A stretch of DNA of 64,000 nucleotides from Leucobacter rhizosphaerae (GCF_022919175.1 NZ_CP095043.1:1426001-1490000); one strand, 5' to 3'. Shown: positions 9,125 to 17,935, counted from the first letter of the stretch. The notes: generated by a model from the sequence alone, not told the origin. Made by a program: numbers and translations.

Positions 9125-9796
9125 TCAGGATCCCGTCAATCGGTACCCGACTCCGCGCAGCGTCTCGATGAGCTCCGGACGCGCGAGCTTGCGCCGGATC
9201 GACCCGACGTGCACCTCGAGGGAGCGGCTGAAGCCGTTCCAGTCCGTGCCCCACACCTCCCGGATGATGCGGTCGCGCGGCACCACCACACCGGGGTAGC
9301 GCGCCAGGACCGCGAGGATGTCGTACTCCTTCGGCGTGAGGTCGGCGGGCTGATCCTCGACCAGCACCCGGCGGCTCGCGACGTCGATGACGATGCCGTC
9401 GAGGGTGATGCCGACCGCCGTCTGCGGATCGACCGGCAGCGCGCGCGTTCGCCGGGTCACCGCCTCGATGCGGGCGAGCAGCTCGCGCAGATCGTACGGT
9501 TTCACCACGAAGTCGTCGGCGCCGGCGTGCAGGCCGCGGATGCGCTCCTCGACCTGGCTGCGCGCCGTCGCGATGATGATGGGCACTCCGGAGATCCCGC
9601 GGATGCGCCGGCAGACGTCGATGCCGTCCATGTCGGGGAGGCCGAGGTCGAGGAGCACGGCCTCGGTGTCGGATCCCAGCGCCTCGAGCGCGGCGGCGCC
9701 GGAGGCCACGCACACGGTGGTGTACCCGGCCTGGCGCACGTAGGCGCTGAGCACGTCGGACACCCGCTCGTCGTCTTCAACAATGAGGATCTTCAT
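9125..9796 (-). CDS. OmpR/PhoB-type response regulator
   Basis: A 223-residue two-domain regulator. The receiver domain has the acidic pocket ED (residues 7-8), phospho-acceptor Asp50 (LLDLGLPDMDG), switch Thr in ATARS and Lys in VVKPYD. The C-terminal winged helix contains LTPKEYDILAVLA and ends RGVGYRLTGS. It is the first gene of the regulator-kinase-TAXI operon. A TAGTCT hexamer on the minus strand near 9830 would make a leadered promoter; GGAAGAG serves as ribosome site. Confidence 0.9.
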   Translation of the reverse strand: MKILIVEDDERVSDVLSAYVRQAGYTTVCVASGAAALEALGSDTEAVLLDLGLPDMDGIDVCRRIRGISGVPIIIATARSQVEERIRGLHAGADDFVVKPYDLRELLARIEAVTRRTRALPVDPQTAVGITLDGIVIDVASRRVLVEDQPADLTPKEYDILAVLARYPGVVVPRDRIIREVWGTDWNGFSRSLEVHVGSIRRKLARPELIETLRGVGYRLTGS

Positions 9797-9944
9797 CTCG
9801 GCTCTTCCGCCCGATCTGCGGGCACCCCCAGACTAGGCCATCGCGCGGCTGCGCCGCACGGTGGCCACCCCGCGCAACCACGGCCACGCGCGCCCACGGC
9901 TCCCTCACCCCCGGCTCCGTCGCCCACGGTCATCTCCCGCGAAA

Positions 9945-10017
9945 CCCTCCGTTCTCGCCGAATGCCTCTGATCTGCGCGCTCACTTCAGAGGCGTTCGGC
10001 GAGAACGCAGGCGTTCG
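9945..10017. repeat. dispersed 73-bp hairpin repeat, copy 1
   Basis: Inverted arms at 9950-9971 and 9986-10007 are 22 nt long and complementary except for one T-G wobble; the loop is 14 nt. The same 73 bp, with three substitutions and in the same orientation, lies at 55797-55869. It looks like a REP-type or small non-autonomous mobile element. Confidence 0.85.
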
Positions 10018-10028
10018 GCTCAGGTACC

Positions 10029-10060
10029 GTCGATCTCCAGGATCGTCGATCTCCAGGATC
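10029..10060. repeat. two tandem copies of a 16-nt unit
   Basis: GTCGATCTCCAGGATC occurs at 10029-10044 and again immediately at 10045-10060 without mismatch. Each unit contains the near-palindrome GATC..GGATC. Role unknown; replication slippage is the simplest explanation. Confidence 0.75.
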
Positions 10061-10097
10061 GATGGCCGTCATGCCGCCGCCGCGCGGCCGCCCCACG

Positions 10098-11510
10098 CTA
10101 CTCGTACATCGAGACGTTGATCGGCCCGGTGAGGTCCGGTGCCGGGGCGCGGAAGCCGCGCGTCTTCACGAGGAGGTACACGATCCCGGCCGCGAGCCAG
10201 ATCCCGCCGATGATCATGGAGATCGTGTCGAGGCTCGACCACAACCAGAGGTTGATCAGCACACCGATGGCGGGCACCACCACGAAGCCGATCCAGGCGC
10301 CCGCAGTCCGACGCTTCAGGAACCGGAAGAAGACGAAGATCACCGAGAGGTTCACGAAGGTGAAGGCGATGAACGCGCCGAAGTTGATCATCGAGGCGGC
10401 CTGATCCAGATCGACGAAGAGCGCGGTGAGCGCGATCGCCGCGACGATCAGCACATTCGCCACCGGCACGCCGGTGCGCGGATTCACCCCGCCGAACAGC
10501 CGCTTCGGCAACGCGCCGTCACGTCCCATCGCGTAGAGCAGTCGGGCCGCGCTCATCTGCTGCGTGATCCCGCAACCGAGCACCGCCATCATGTAGCCGC
10601 CGACGAAGATCGCCTGGAACGCGGCCCCGCCGATGTACTTCGCGATCTCGGGCGAGGCCCCGACGATGTCGGCGAGCAGCGTCACGTCCGGGAAGAGCGT
10701 CTGCATGACGTACGTGACGGTGATGAAGAACGCCCCCGCGACGCCGATGATGATGAAGATCGCACGCGGGATATCGCGCTCGGGCTTCTCGGCCTCTTCG
10801 GCCAGCGTCGAGACGGCGTCGAAGCCCAGGAACGAGAGCGCGAGGATCGCGGCGCCGGCGGCGATCGACGCGACCTGCACGTCGCTCGAGAAGAACGGCG
10901 TCGCCGTGAACGTCGCGCCGTTCGCACCGTTCGCGATGTTGACGATCGTGAGCACCACGAAGATCACGGCGACGACCAGCTGGATCGACACGAGCAGCAC
11001 GTTCATGCTCGCCGCGAGCTTGACCCCGACGAGGTTCAGCGCCGTGCAGATCCCGATCGTCAGGAGCACCCACACCCAGAAGGGCACGTCGGGGAACACC
11101 GCCCCCATGTAGATCGCGGACAGGATCGCGTTGATCATCGGGAGCAGCAGGTAGTCGAGTGTCGCGACCCACCCGACGAGGAACCCGAGGTGCGCGTTGA
11201 TCGCCTCCTTGGCGTAGGTGTAGGCCGATCCTGCGATCGGGAAGAACCGCACCATGCGCGAGTAGCTGAACGCCGTGAAGAGCACCGCGACCATCACGAC
11301 GAGGTAGGCGAGCGGCACGTGGCCGTCGGTCTCCTCGGCCACGATCCCGAACATGTCGAACACCGCGAGCGGCGCCATGTAGGCGAGACCGATGAAGACG
11401 AGGTGCCGGAGCTTGAGCGTGCGCTTCAGGCGGCCGGGCTCGTGGGTGATCGCGTGGGCGAGCTGGTCGTCGCCCGCGGCGACCGCGGAGTGGGAGGGGA
11501 GGGTGGTCAT
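10098..11510 (-). CDS. APC superfamily amino-acid/amine permease
   Basis: A 470-residue permease with about 12 hydrophobic spans. The first helix has the APC substrate-binding glycine region (GLAYMAPLAVFDMFG), and helix 6 contains LSFLGFDAVSTLAEEAEKP, the family hallmark. Helix 3 shows PIAGSAYTYAKEAI. The ATG at 11510 has GAAGGA. It follows the amidohydrolase by 59 bp on the same strand, so a two-gene operon for uptake and hydrolysis of an amino acid, amine or amide is likely. The YfnA/PuuP-like subgroup is possible, but the substrate is not readable. Confidence 0.85.
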   Translation of the reverse strand: MTTLPSHSAVAAGDDQLAHAITHEPGRLKRTLKLRHLVFIGLAYMAPLAVFDMFGIVAEETDGHVPLAYLVVMVAVLFTAFSYSRMVRFFPIAGSAYTYAKEAINAHLGFLVGWVATLDYLLLPMINAILSAIYMGAVFPDVPFWVWVLLTIGICTALNLVGVKLAASMNVLLVSIQLVVAVIFVVLTIVNIANGANGATFTATPFFSSDVQVASIAAGAAILALSFLGFDAVSTLAEEAEKPERDIPRAIFIIIGVAGAFFITVTYVMQTLFPDVTLLADIVGASPEIAKYIGGAAFQAIFVGGYMMAVLGCGITQQMSAARLLYAMGRDGALPKRLFGGVNPRTGVPVANVLIVAAIALTALFVDLDQAASMINFGAFIAFTFVNLSVIFVFFRFLKRRTAGAWIGFVVVPAIGVLINLWLWSSLDTISMIIGGIWLAAGIVYLLVKTRGFRAPAPDLTGPINVSMYE

Positions 11511-11569
11511 GGGAGGTCCTTCACGTCGTCGTGGCGGTCGATGGGTTCGAGGTCGAGGCGGGATCGGGG

Positions 11570-13288
11570 CTATCCGTGGCTGTGGCAGTGGTGGTCGGCG
11601 GCCGGCTCGGCGCAGGTCTGGCCGTCGCCCGCGGGATCCTGCACGGCGACCGCGGCGGCCGCGCCACCGAGCTCCCCGCGAGCATCGTGGATCGGGCTGC
11701 CGCCCACGAGGGTGAGGTCGGCGCGCTGCTCCAGGATCTCGGCGGGCTCCATGGCGTACAGGTCGCCCGACCAGAGCACGGCGTCCGCCAGGTAGCCGAC
11801 CTTGAGCATGCCGAGGTCGCCCTCGCGGTGGAAGGCCTCGGCGCCGCCCTTCGTGTAGGCCTCGAGGGTTCGGTCGAGGCCGAGTCGCTCGCCGAGCGTC
11901 CAGGCGTCCTGCTCGTCGAGGCGGGCCCGCGTCATGGCGCTGTAGACGCCGACGAGCGGGTCCATCTCGCCGACCTGCCAGTCGCTCGAGAACGTCACCC
12001 GGGCACCCGAGTCGATCATGGAGCGGAAGCGCCATGCGCGGTCCCAGCGGGCCTCCCCCACGTTCTCCATCCACGTGCCCGCTACGAGGTCGGGCGAGGC
12101 GTGCCGCGGCTGCATCGCCGCGACCACCCCGAGCTCTCGGAAGCGGGGCAGATCCTCCGGGGCGAGGCACTCGACGTGCACGATCCCGTGCCGCGCATCG
12201 CGCGCACCGTTTGCCCGCTGCGCCGCCTCGATCGAGTCGAGCGTGAGGCGGATCCCCCAGTCGCCCGTGGCGTGCGTGTGCACCTGGTAGCCCAGGCGGT
12301 CGAGCTCGACGAACAGCTTCGTGAACTCGGTGGGCTCGAGGCTCGTGTGGCCGCGGTGCCCGGGGCGGTTCGCATAGTCCTCGAGCATGGCGGCGGTGTG
12401 CGGTTCGATGACGTCGTCGGCGTAGAGCTTCACGGGCCCGAGCGAGAAGCGCTCGTGCTGCGGCGTCTCGCGGATCGCCTCCGTGATCCGCGCGCGGAAA
12501 TCGCCGTCGGCGCCCACCGCGTGGTAGATCGCCGCGATCGTGCGGGAGGTGAGCTTGCCCTCGCGCTCGGCGCGGGCGAACAGGTCGAGCTCGGCGAGCG
12601 GCACCTGCGGTTCCACGACGGTGGTGATGCCGACGCTCGCGGCCATCTCCAGGCTGTTGGTGATCTTGCGATAGCGGCGATCCGGCGAGTACATCGGAAT
12701 GTCGCGCTGCAGCTCGGCGAGACCCGCGATCGTCATAGCGCTCGTGTAGAAATCGGTGACCCAGCCGGTCGGCTCCCCGGTCGTGGCATCGATCTCGGGG
12801 TTGCCCCACGCGATGTCGCCGCCGTGCAGGATCCCGAGCTTCGCGAGAGCGGGGCGGTTGAGCCACACCGAGTGCTGGTCGTAGGTCGTGATGAAGACGG
12901 GCTTGTCGGTGACACCGACGAGATCCTCGGCGCGCGGGCGGCGGCCCTCGACCACGGAATACAGCGCGTTCTCGGCGCAGATCCAGTCGAGCTCGGGGTG
13001 CGATTCGGCGAACGCCGCGATGCGCGCGCGCACCACGTCGAGGCTCTGCACCTGGTCGAGGCTCACCGCGAGGTCGTCGAAGCCGAGCAGCAGGTGGTTG
13101 TGCGTGTCGGCGACGCCGGGGGTGAGCAGGCGGCCCTCGAGCTGCACGGTGCGCCGGGCCGCCGGGGCGTCGGCGGCCGATCCCACGTAGCTGATGCGGT
13201 CACCGGTGACGCCGAGGGCCTCGGCCCAGGGCTGCTCGGGATCGAAGGTGCGGATCCTGCCGCCGGTGAAGAGGGTGTCGACGGCCAT
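11570..13288 (-). CDS. YtcJ-like metal-dependent amidohydrolase
   Basis: A 572-residue amidohydrolase-superfamily protein of the YtcJ/exoenzyme-regulatory AepA type. After a small beta domain comes the metal motif ADTHNHLLLG (HxH). Further ligands lie in VKLYADDVIEP, HTHATGD, HVECLAP and the aspartate in FSSDWQVGEMDP. YtcJ-like enzymes hydrolyse N-formyl or N-acyl amines, but this one is uncharacterised. The start at 13288 has AGGAG. The C-terminus is odd: an Ala-rich stretch ending AEPAADHHCHSHG, a His/Cys tail that could bind metal. Co-transcribed with the permease and controlled by the divergent TetR gene. Confidence 0.85.
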   Translation of the reverse strand: MAVDTLFTGGRIRTFDPEQPWAEALGVTGDRISYVGSAADAPAARRTVQLEGRLLTPGVADTHNHLLLGFDDLAVSLDQVQSLDVVRARIAAFAESHPELDWICAENALYSVVEGRRPRAEDLVGVTDKPVFITTYDQHSVWLNRPALAKLGILHGGDIAWGNPEIDATTGEPTGWVTDFYTSAMTIAGLAELQRDIPMYSPDRRYRKITNSLEMAASVGITTVVEPQVPLAELDLFARAEREGKLTSRTIAAIYHAVGADGDFRARITEAIRETPQHERFSLGPVKLYADDVIEPHTAAMLEDYANRPGHRGHTSLEPTEFTKLFVELDRLGYQVHTHATGDWGIRLTLDSIEAAQRANGARDARHGIVHVECLAPEDLPRFRELGVVAAMQPRHASPDLVAGTWMENVGEARWDRAWRFRSMIDSGARVTFSSDWQVGEMDPLVGVYSAMTRARLDEQDAWTLGERLGLDRTLEAYTKGGAEAFHREGDLGMLKVGYLADAVLWSGDLYAMEPAEILEQRADLTLVGGSPIHDARGELGGAAAAVAVQDPAGDGQTCAEPAADHHCHSHG

Positions 13289-13318
13289 GTCAGCTCCTGG
13301 GGTCGTGAGGCGAGTTCT

Positions 13319-13345
13319 TTTACTCAAGAGTAAATTAATTTACTC
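13319..13345. promoter_or_regulatory. palindromic operator for the TetR regulator
   Basis: A perfect 18-bp palindrome GAGTAAATTAATTTACTC (13328-13345) sits in a strikingly AT-rich patch between the divergent amidohydrolase and TetR genes. A third half-site TTTACTC (13319-13325) faces the left arm at 2-bp spacing. So three half-sites give two overlapping operators. Position and symmetry fit TetR autoregulation and control of the permease operon. Confidence 0.85.
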
Positions 13346-13407
13346 ATTTGTCAAGAAACCCGTCGAGGGGGGCCAGTGGGCCGCGGGCGCCTGGCATACT
13401 GGCAGGC

Positions 13408-14025
13408 ATGGCACGCCCCAGCACGCAGAAGCAACGCCGCTCCGAGGTGATCGACGCGGCCCTCGCGGCCGCGGCCGAGCACGGACTGCGGAACCTCTCC
13501 CTCACCGACGTCGCGAACCAGGCGGGGGTCACCCGCGGCGCACTGCTGTACTACTACGAGGATCTCGAGGCGATCCTCGTCGAAGCGCACGCGGCGGGCA
13601 TGGCGCGGGTCGGGGCCGAACGCGCCGCGCTCGTGGAGCGGCACCGCGGATCGGCGGAGCAGCTCGCCACCGCGATCGCAGCCGGGCTGCCGAGCGGGCC
13701 CGACGACGCGCTCATGCGGCTGCTCTACGAGTTCGACGTGCTCGCGGGCAAGTCGCCGCTGCACGACGAGCTGGTGCAGCAGCTCTACGGCGAGCAGCTG
13801 GGGCTGTATCGCCGCATCCTCACCGAGGGTGTCGCGAGCGGGGAGTTCGCACTCACGGGGCCGCTCGACGACATCGCGATGAACTTCGTCGCCCTCGAGG
13901 ACGCGTACGGGCTGCACATCGTCGCGGGCGGCAGCATCACGGTCGCGGATGCGCTGCGTGCGATCCGACTCTACGCGGCGCAGTCCGGCGCCCCGCTCCC
14001 CGCGGCTGCCTCCCCCGGAGCGTGA
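13408..14025 (+). CDS. TetR/AcrR family transcriptional regulator
   Basis: A 205-residue repressor. The N-terminal helix-turn-helix spans about residues 10-55 (SLTDVANQAGVTRGALLYYY), close to the BetI branch. The ligand-binding domain is divergent. A CATACT hexamer at 13395-13400 lies 7 nt before the ATG, so the mRNA is probably leaderless; a farther in-frame ATG at 13348 would place the start in the operator region and lacks support. It probably senses the substrate of the amidohydrolase/permease pair and binds the palindrome at 13319-13345. Confidence 0.88.
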   Translation: MARPSTQKQRRSEVIDAALAAAAEHGLRNLSLTDVANQAGVTRGALLYYYEDLEAILVEAHAAGMARVGAERAALVERHRGSAEQLATAIAAGLPSGPDDALMRLLYEFDVLAGKSPLHDELVQQLYGEQLGLYRRILTEGVASGEFALTGPLDDIAMNFVALEDAYGLHIVAGGSITVADALRAIRLYAAQSGAPLPAAASPGA

Positions 14026-14028
14026 GCG

Positions 14029-15273
14029 TCAGTACTTCTCGCCCACGCGCACCGAGTAGCCCGCATCGCGCAGCGCCTGCGTCACGGCCTCCCCGTGGTC
14101 GTGCCCGCGGGTCTCGATGTGCAGCTCCAGCTCGACCTCGCTGATCGGCAGCTCGGTGGCGTGGCGGGTGTGGATCACCTCGACCACGTTCGCGTTGTGC
14201 TCGGCCACGATGCTCGCCGTGCGCACCAGCTGCCCGGGCATGTCGGGGAGCAGGATCCGGAGCTTCAAGTATCGCGCCGACGCGGCGAGGCCGTGGCCGA
14301 TCACACGCTGGAGCAGCAGCGGGTCGATGTTGCCGCCCGACAGGATCGTGGCCGTCGTGCCCGACGCCTGGATCTTGCCCGCCAGCATCGCCGCGACCCC
14401 CGCCGCACCCGCCGGCTCGACCACGAGCTTCGCGCGCTCGAGGAGCAGCACGATCGCCCGCGCAAGATCGTCGTCGCTCACGGTCACGACCTCGTCGACG
14501 TACTCGCGGATGATGTCGAAGTTCAGGCTTCCGGGGCGCGCGACCGCGATGCCGTCGGCGATCGTCGGCCGCGTCGTGATCGTGACGGGCTCCCCCATCG
14601 CGAGCGACTCGGGGTACGCCGACGCGTTCTCCGCCTGCACGCCGATGATCCGCATGGGCCGCCCTTCGCGCGCGGCGATCTGCTTGGCCGCCGCCGCGAC
14701 ACCGGCGACCAACCCGCCCCCGCCGATGGGCACGACGATCGTCTCGATGTCGGGCGCGACGTCGAGCATCTCCAGTGCCACGGTCCCCTGTCCCTCGATC
14801 ACGGCCATGTCGTCGAACGGCGGCACGAAGTGCGCCCCCGTCTCCCGCACGAACTCCTGCGCGGCGACGTTCGTCTCGTTGAACGTGTCGCCCACGAGCA
14901 CCACCTCGGCCCCGTAGTTGCGGGTGGCCTGGAGCTTCGGCAGGGCCACGCCGAGCGGCGTGAAGATCGTCGCCTTGATCCCGAGCTCCCGCGCGGCGAA
15001 CGCCACGCCCTGCGCGTGGTTGCCGGCCGAGGCCGCCACGACCCCGCGCGCCTTCTGCTCATCGCTCAGGCGCGACAGGTGGTTGTAGGCGCCGCGCAGC
15101 TTGTACGCGCCGGTGCGCTGCAGGTTCTCGCACTTCAGGTACACCTGCGGCACGCCGAGCACGTCGGCCAGGAACCGCGACGATTCGAGCGGCGTGTGCT
15201 GCGTGATCTTGTGGACGTTGGCGAGCGCGGTCTCGAAGGCGTCCAGCGTGGGGGCGCATGCGGTCTGAGTCAT
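14029..15273 (-). CDS. ilvA: threonine ammonia-lyase with ACT domain
   Basis: PLP enzyme converting threonine to 2-oxobutanoate and ammonia. The PLP lysine is Lys58 in TGAYKLRGA; the glycine loop IGGGGLVAG and the ASAGNHAQG motif bind the cofactor phosphate and substrate. A C-terminal ACT domain (about residues 335-410, LRILLPDMPGQLVRTASI) marks the 400-residue type. With a single ACT domain it may be either biosynthetic or AMP-controlled catabolic; isoleucine biosynthesis is the usual annotation. The start overlaps the upstream transporter stop by ATGA (15270-15273). Confidence 0.9.
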   Translation of the reverse strand: MTQTACAPTLDAFETALANVHKITQHTPLESSRFLADVLGVPQVYLKCENLQRTGAYKLRGAYNHLSRLSDEQKARGVVAASAGNHAQGVAFAARELGIKATIFTPLGVALPKLQATRNYGAEVVLVGDTFNETNVAAQEFVRETGAHFVPPFDDMAVIEGQGTVALEMLDVAPDIETIVVPIGGGGLVAGVAAAAKQIAAREGRPMRIIGVQAENASAYPESLAMGEPVTITTRPTIADGIAVARPGSLNFDIIREYVDEVVTVSDDDLARAIVLLLERAKLVVEPAGAAGVAAMLAGKIQASGTTATILSGGNIDPLLLQRVIGHGLAASARYLKLRILLPDMPGQLVRTASIVAEHNANVVEVIHTRHATELPISEVELELHIETRGHDHGEAVTQALRDAGYSVRVGEKY

Positions 15274-16484
15274 GAGTGGCCTTCCTTGCGTCGCAGGCGC
15301 GACACGTTCCGAGCTCGGTGTCGCGCTTCATTGGAGATCTTCTCGCGGCGGTGATACACCGCGACGGGGTTCGTACTCGCGTCCCATTCCTTCCGGACGA
15401 TCGTGTTGACGATCGAGTTGGCCGAGGCGGCGAGCGGTACCGCGAACAGGGCCCCCGGGATCCCGGCGACGAGCGCGCCGGTCGATACGGCGAGCACCAC
15501 GCCCAGCGGGTGGACCCGCACGGCGCTGCCCATGACGAGCGGCTGGAGCACGTGCCCCTCGATCTGGTTGACGAGGATCACGACACCCAGCATCATCAGG
15601 GCGTTGATCGGTCCGTTGTAGACGAGCGCGATGAACGCCGCGAGCGTGCCGGTGGTGATCGCGCCGAGGAACGGGATGAACGATCCGAGGAACACGAGCA
15701 CGGCGATCGGGATCGGGAGCGGCACCCCGAGCAGGGCCGCACCGACGCCGATGCCCACCGCGTCCACGAACGCGACGAAGATCTGGACCCGGACGTACTG
15801 CCCGACCGACACCCACCCCGCACGGCCCGCAGCATCGACGGGCGCGTGCGCCTTCGCGGGCAGGAAGCCGACGACCCAGAACCAGATGCGCTTGCCGTCG
15901 ATCAGCATGAAGATCAGGGAGAACAGGGTCAGCAGCAGCCCGGCGACCACCTGGCCGGCCGTCGTCGCGACGCCGAGCGCGCCGTTCCAGATCTCGCCCT
16001 GGTGCCCCTCGATCGTCTTCATGATCTGCGCGACGAAGCTGTCAACCTGGTCCGCGGTGAGCCCGAGCTGGTTGTCCTCGATCCAGTGCAGCAGATCCCA
16101 CCACACGTCCTCGGAGCGCTTCGCGAGATCCTCGAATCCGCTGCGCAGCTGGGTGATGATCAGGGTGACGAGGATCCAGACCGACGCCGCGAACACCGCG
16201 AGCGCCGTGATGACCCCGAGCCAGCGCGGGGCGCCCTGCCGCTCGAACCACTGCACGATCGGGGCGAGCAGCGCGGTCAGCAGGATCGCGATGAGGAGCG
16301 GGATCACGATGATCCGCACCTGCACGATCAGCCACAGGAAGCCCGCGAACGCGAGCCCGATCATCGTCAGCCGCCACGACCACGCCGCGGCGACGCGCAC
16401 GCCGAGCGGCAGCTCGTGCGCGGCGTTGTCGACGGTCACGGGCGGGGTCTCGACCGCGTCGGATTCGCTCTGGTGCTCTTCCAC
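15270..16484 (-). CDS. AI-2E family transporter
   Basis: A 404-residue membrane protein of the AI-2E (TqsA/YdiK/PerM) family. About eight spans are visible: two N-terminal (MIGLAFAGFLWLIVQVRIIVIPLL start the first pair), a soluble helical insert between residues 110 and 180, and a C-terminal block with FLGSFIPFLGAITTGTLAA, the family core. The GTG start has a TAGGAT hexamer (16491-16496) ending 6 nt upstream, so a leaderless transcript is likely. Family members export autoinducer-2 or exchange Na+/H+; function here is open. Translationally coupled to ilvA, with no obvious functional link. Confidence 0.85.
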   Translation of the reverse strand: MEEHQSESDAVETPPVTVDNAAHELPLGVRVAAAWSWRLTMIGLAFAGFLWLIVQVRIIVIPLLIAILLTALLAPIVQWFERQGAPRWLGVITALAVFAASVWILVTLIITQLRSGFEDLAKRSEDVWWDLLHWIEDNQLGLTADQVDSFVAQIMKTIEGHQGEIWNGALGVATTAGQVVAGLLLTLFSLIFMLIDGKRIWFWVVGFLPAKAHAPVDAAGRAGWVSVGQYVRVQIFVAFVDAVGIGVGAALLGVPLPIPIAVLVFLGSFIPFLGAITTGTLAAFIALVYNGPINALMMLGVVILVNQIEGHVLQPLVMGSAVRVHPLGVVLAVSTGALVAGIPGALFAVPLAASANSIVNTIVRKEWDASTNPVAVYHRREKISNEARHRARNVSRLRRKEGHS

Positions 16485-16528
16485 GGCACAATCCTACCGA
16501 TCAGCCGATGCCGGAGCTGGTACGGACC

Positions 16529-17935
16529 TCACGACAGCAGCTTGCGCAGCCACCGGCGCACGAGCGCGTCCTTGGCGGCCGTGTAGGGCGGCATGATGGT
16601 CGCGGCGAGGGTGTCGGGCACGAGCGGCTTCGAGAGCACGGCCTTCTCGTGGCTGAAGACGGTGAAGGATCGCTCGCCGTGGTAGGCGCCCATGCCGCTC
16701 GGACCGACGCCGCCGAACGGCAGATCCGGGACGATGAGGTGCAGCACCGGCGCCCCAAAGGTCAGCGCGCCGGAGCTCGTCTCCCGCTCCCACCGTCGAC
16801 GCACGGCCGGTCGATCGGAGAAGACGTAGGCTGCCAGGGGCTTGTCCCGCGAGGTGACGAACCCGAGCGCGTCGTCGAGGTCCGCCACCTCGACGAGCGG
16901 CAGGATCGGGCCGAAGATCTCATCGCGCATGATCGCGGCATCGCGAGAGACCCCCGCCAGCACCGTCGGTTCGATGAAGCGGTCCGCGGCAACGTGCCCA
17001 CCGCCGGTGACCAGCTCACCGTCGTCGAGATAGCCGACGAGCCTGGAGAACTGCGCGTCGTTCACGATCCGACCGTAATCGGGGTTGCGATGCGTCGCGG
17101 TGCCGTAGAGCTCGTGGATCGCCTCGCGCAGGAGCGGAGCGAGCTCGCGGAGCAGCTCGGCGGAGCCGAGCACGTAGTCGGGGGCGACGCAGGTCTGCCC
17201 GGCGTTCATGAACTTGCCCCAGGCGATGCGCCGCGCGGTCTCGGCGAGCGGCACGCTGTCGTCCACGTACACGGGCGACTTGCCCCCGAGCTCAAGGGTG
17301 ATCGGGGTGAGGTGCTCGGCCGCCGCACGGGCGACCACACGCCCGACCCGACCGCTGCCGGTGTAGAAGATGTGATCGAAGCGTTCGTCGAGCAGTGCCG
17401 TCGTCTCGGGCACCGCGCCCTCGACCACGGTCACCGCGCGGGGATCCAGCGATTCGGCGAGTGTCCGGGCGAGCAGGGCAGACGTCGCCGGCGCGAGCTC
17501 ACTCGGTTTCACGACCACCGCGTTGCCCGCCGCGATGGCGCCGATCAGCGGCGACAGCGCGAGCATGAGCGGGTAGTTCCAGGGCGCGATGATGAGGACG
17601 ACGCCCAGCGGCTCCGGGATCACCCGCGCGGAGGCCGGAAGGGCCGCGAGCGGAACGGCCACTCGGCGGGTCCGCATCCACCTCGAGAGATGCGCCAGGG
17701 TGTGGTCGATCTCCGAGACCAGGAACCCGATCTCCGCGAGCTGCGACTCGGTGCCGGACTTGCCGAGATCGGCGTGGAGGGCGGCTTCGAACTCGGAGCC
17801 GCGCTCGGTCAGGAGTGCTCGGAGACGCCCGAGCTGAGCGCGACGCCAGGCCTCCGGCCGGGTGATCCCGGTGTCGAAGGTGTGCCGCAGGCCGGAGACG
17901 AGGCCGGGGATACGGGAGATCGAGGTCGCACTCAT
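16529..17935 (-). CDS. aldehyde dehydrogenase (class 3-like)
   Basis: NAD(P)-dependent aldehyde dehydrogenase, 468 residues. The cofactor motif is APWNYP (residues 117-122), the general base is Glu215 in LELGGKSP, and the nucleophile is Cys249 in GQTCVAPDYVL. The APDY pattern and short length are typical of the class 3/fatty or benzaldehyde subgroup (coniferyl-aldehyde-type). The ATG has TAGCCT (complement of 17942-17947) 6 nt upstream, suggesting leaderless expression. It is likely monocistronic, oxidising unspecified aldehydes. Confidence 0.9.
   Translation of the reverse strand: MSATSISRIPGLVSGLRHTFDTGITRPEAWRRAQLGRLRALLTERGSEFEAALHADLGKSGTESQLAEIGFLVSEIDHTLAHLSRWMRTRRVAVPLAALPASARVIPEPLGVVLIIAPWNYPLMLALSPLIGAIAAGNAVVVKPSELAPATSALLARTLAESLDPRAVTVVEGAVPETTALLDERFDHIFYTGSGRVGRVVARAAAEHLTPITLELGGKSPVYVDDSVPLAETARRIAWGKFMNAGQTCVAPDYVLGSAELLRELAPLLREAIHELYGTATHRNPDYGRIVNDAQFSRLVGYLDDGELVTGGGHVAADRFIEPTVLAGVSRDAAIMRDEIFGPILPLVEVADLDDALGFVTSRDKPLAAYVFSDRPAVRRRWERETSSGALTFGAPVLHLIVPDLPFGGVGPSGMGAYHGERSFTVFSHEKAVLSKPLVPDTLAATIMPPYTAAKDALVRRWLRKLLS

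Larger units (their letters stand above)
9797..10097. other. intergenic region with two repeats, no gene
   Basis: About 300 bp between the regulator promoter and the permease stop. It holds the regulator promoter (left side), one copy of a 73-bp hairpin repeat (9945-10017), and two adjacent perfect 16-nt units at 10029-10044 and 10045-10060. No ORF here has coding support. Confidence 0.6.

Noticed and set aside
9962..10021. Short peptide starting MPLIC, nearly identical at 9962 and 55816
   Set aside because: The conservation is explained by the 73-bp hairpin repeat; there is no ribosome site or conserved stop.
10062..11795. A 577-codon frame antisense to the amino-acid permease
   Set aside because: Composition is dominated by His, Arg, Asp and Glu repeats typical of the reverse strand of a hydrophobic high-GC gene; no domain is visible.
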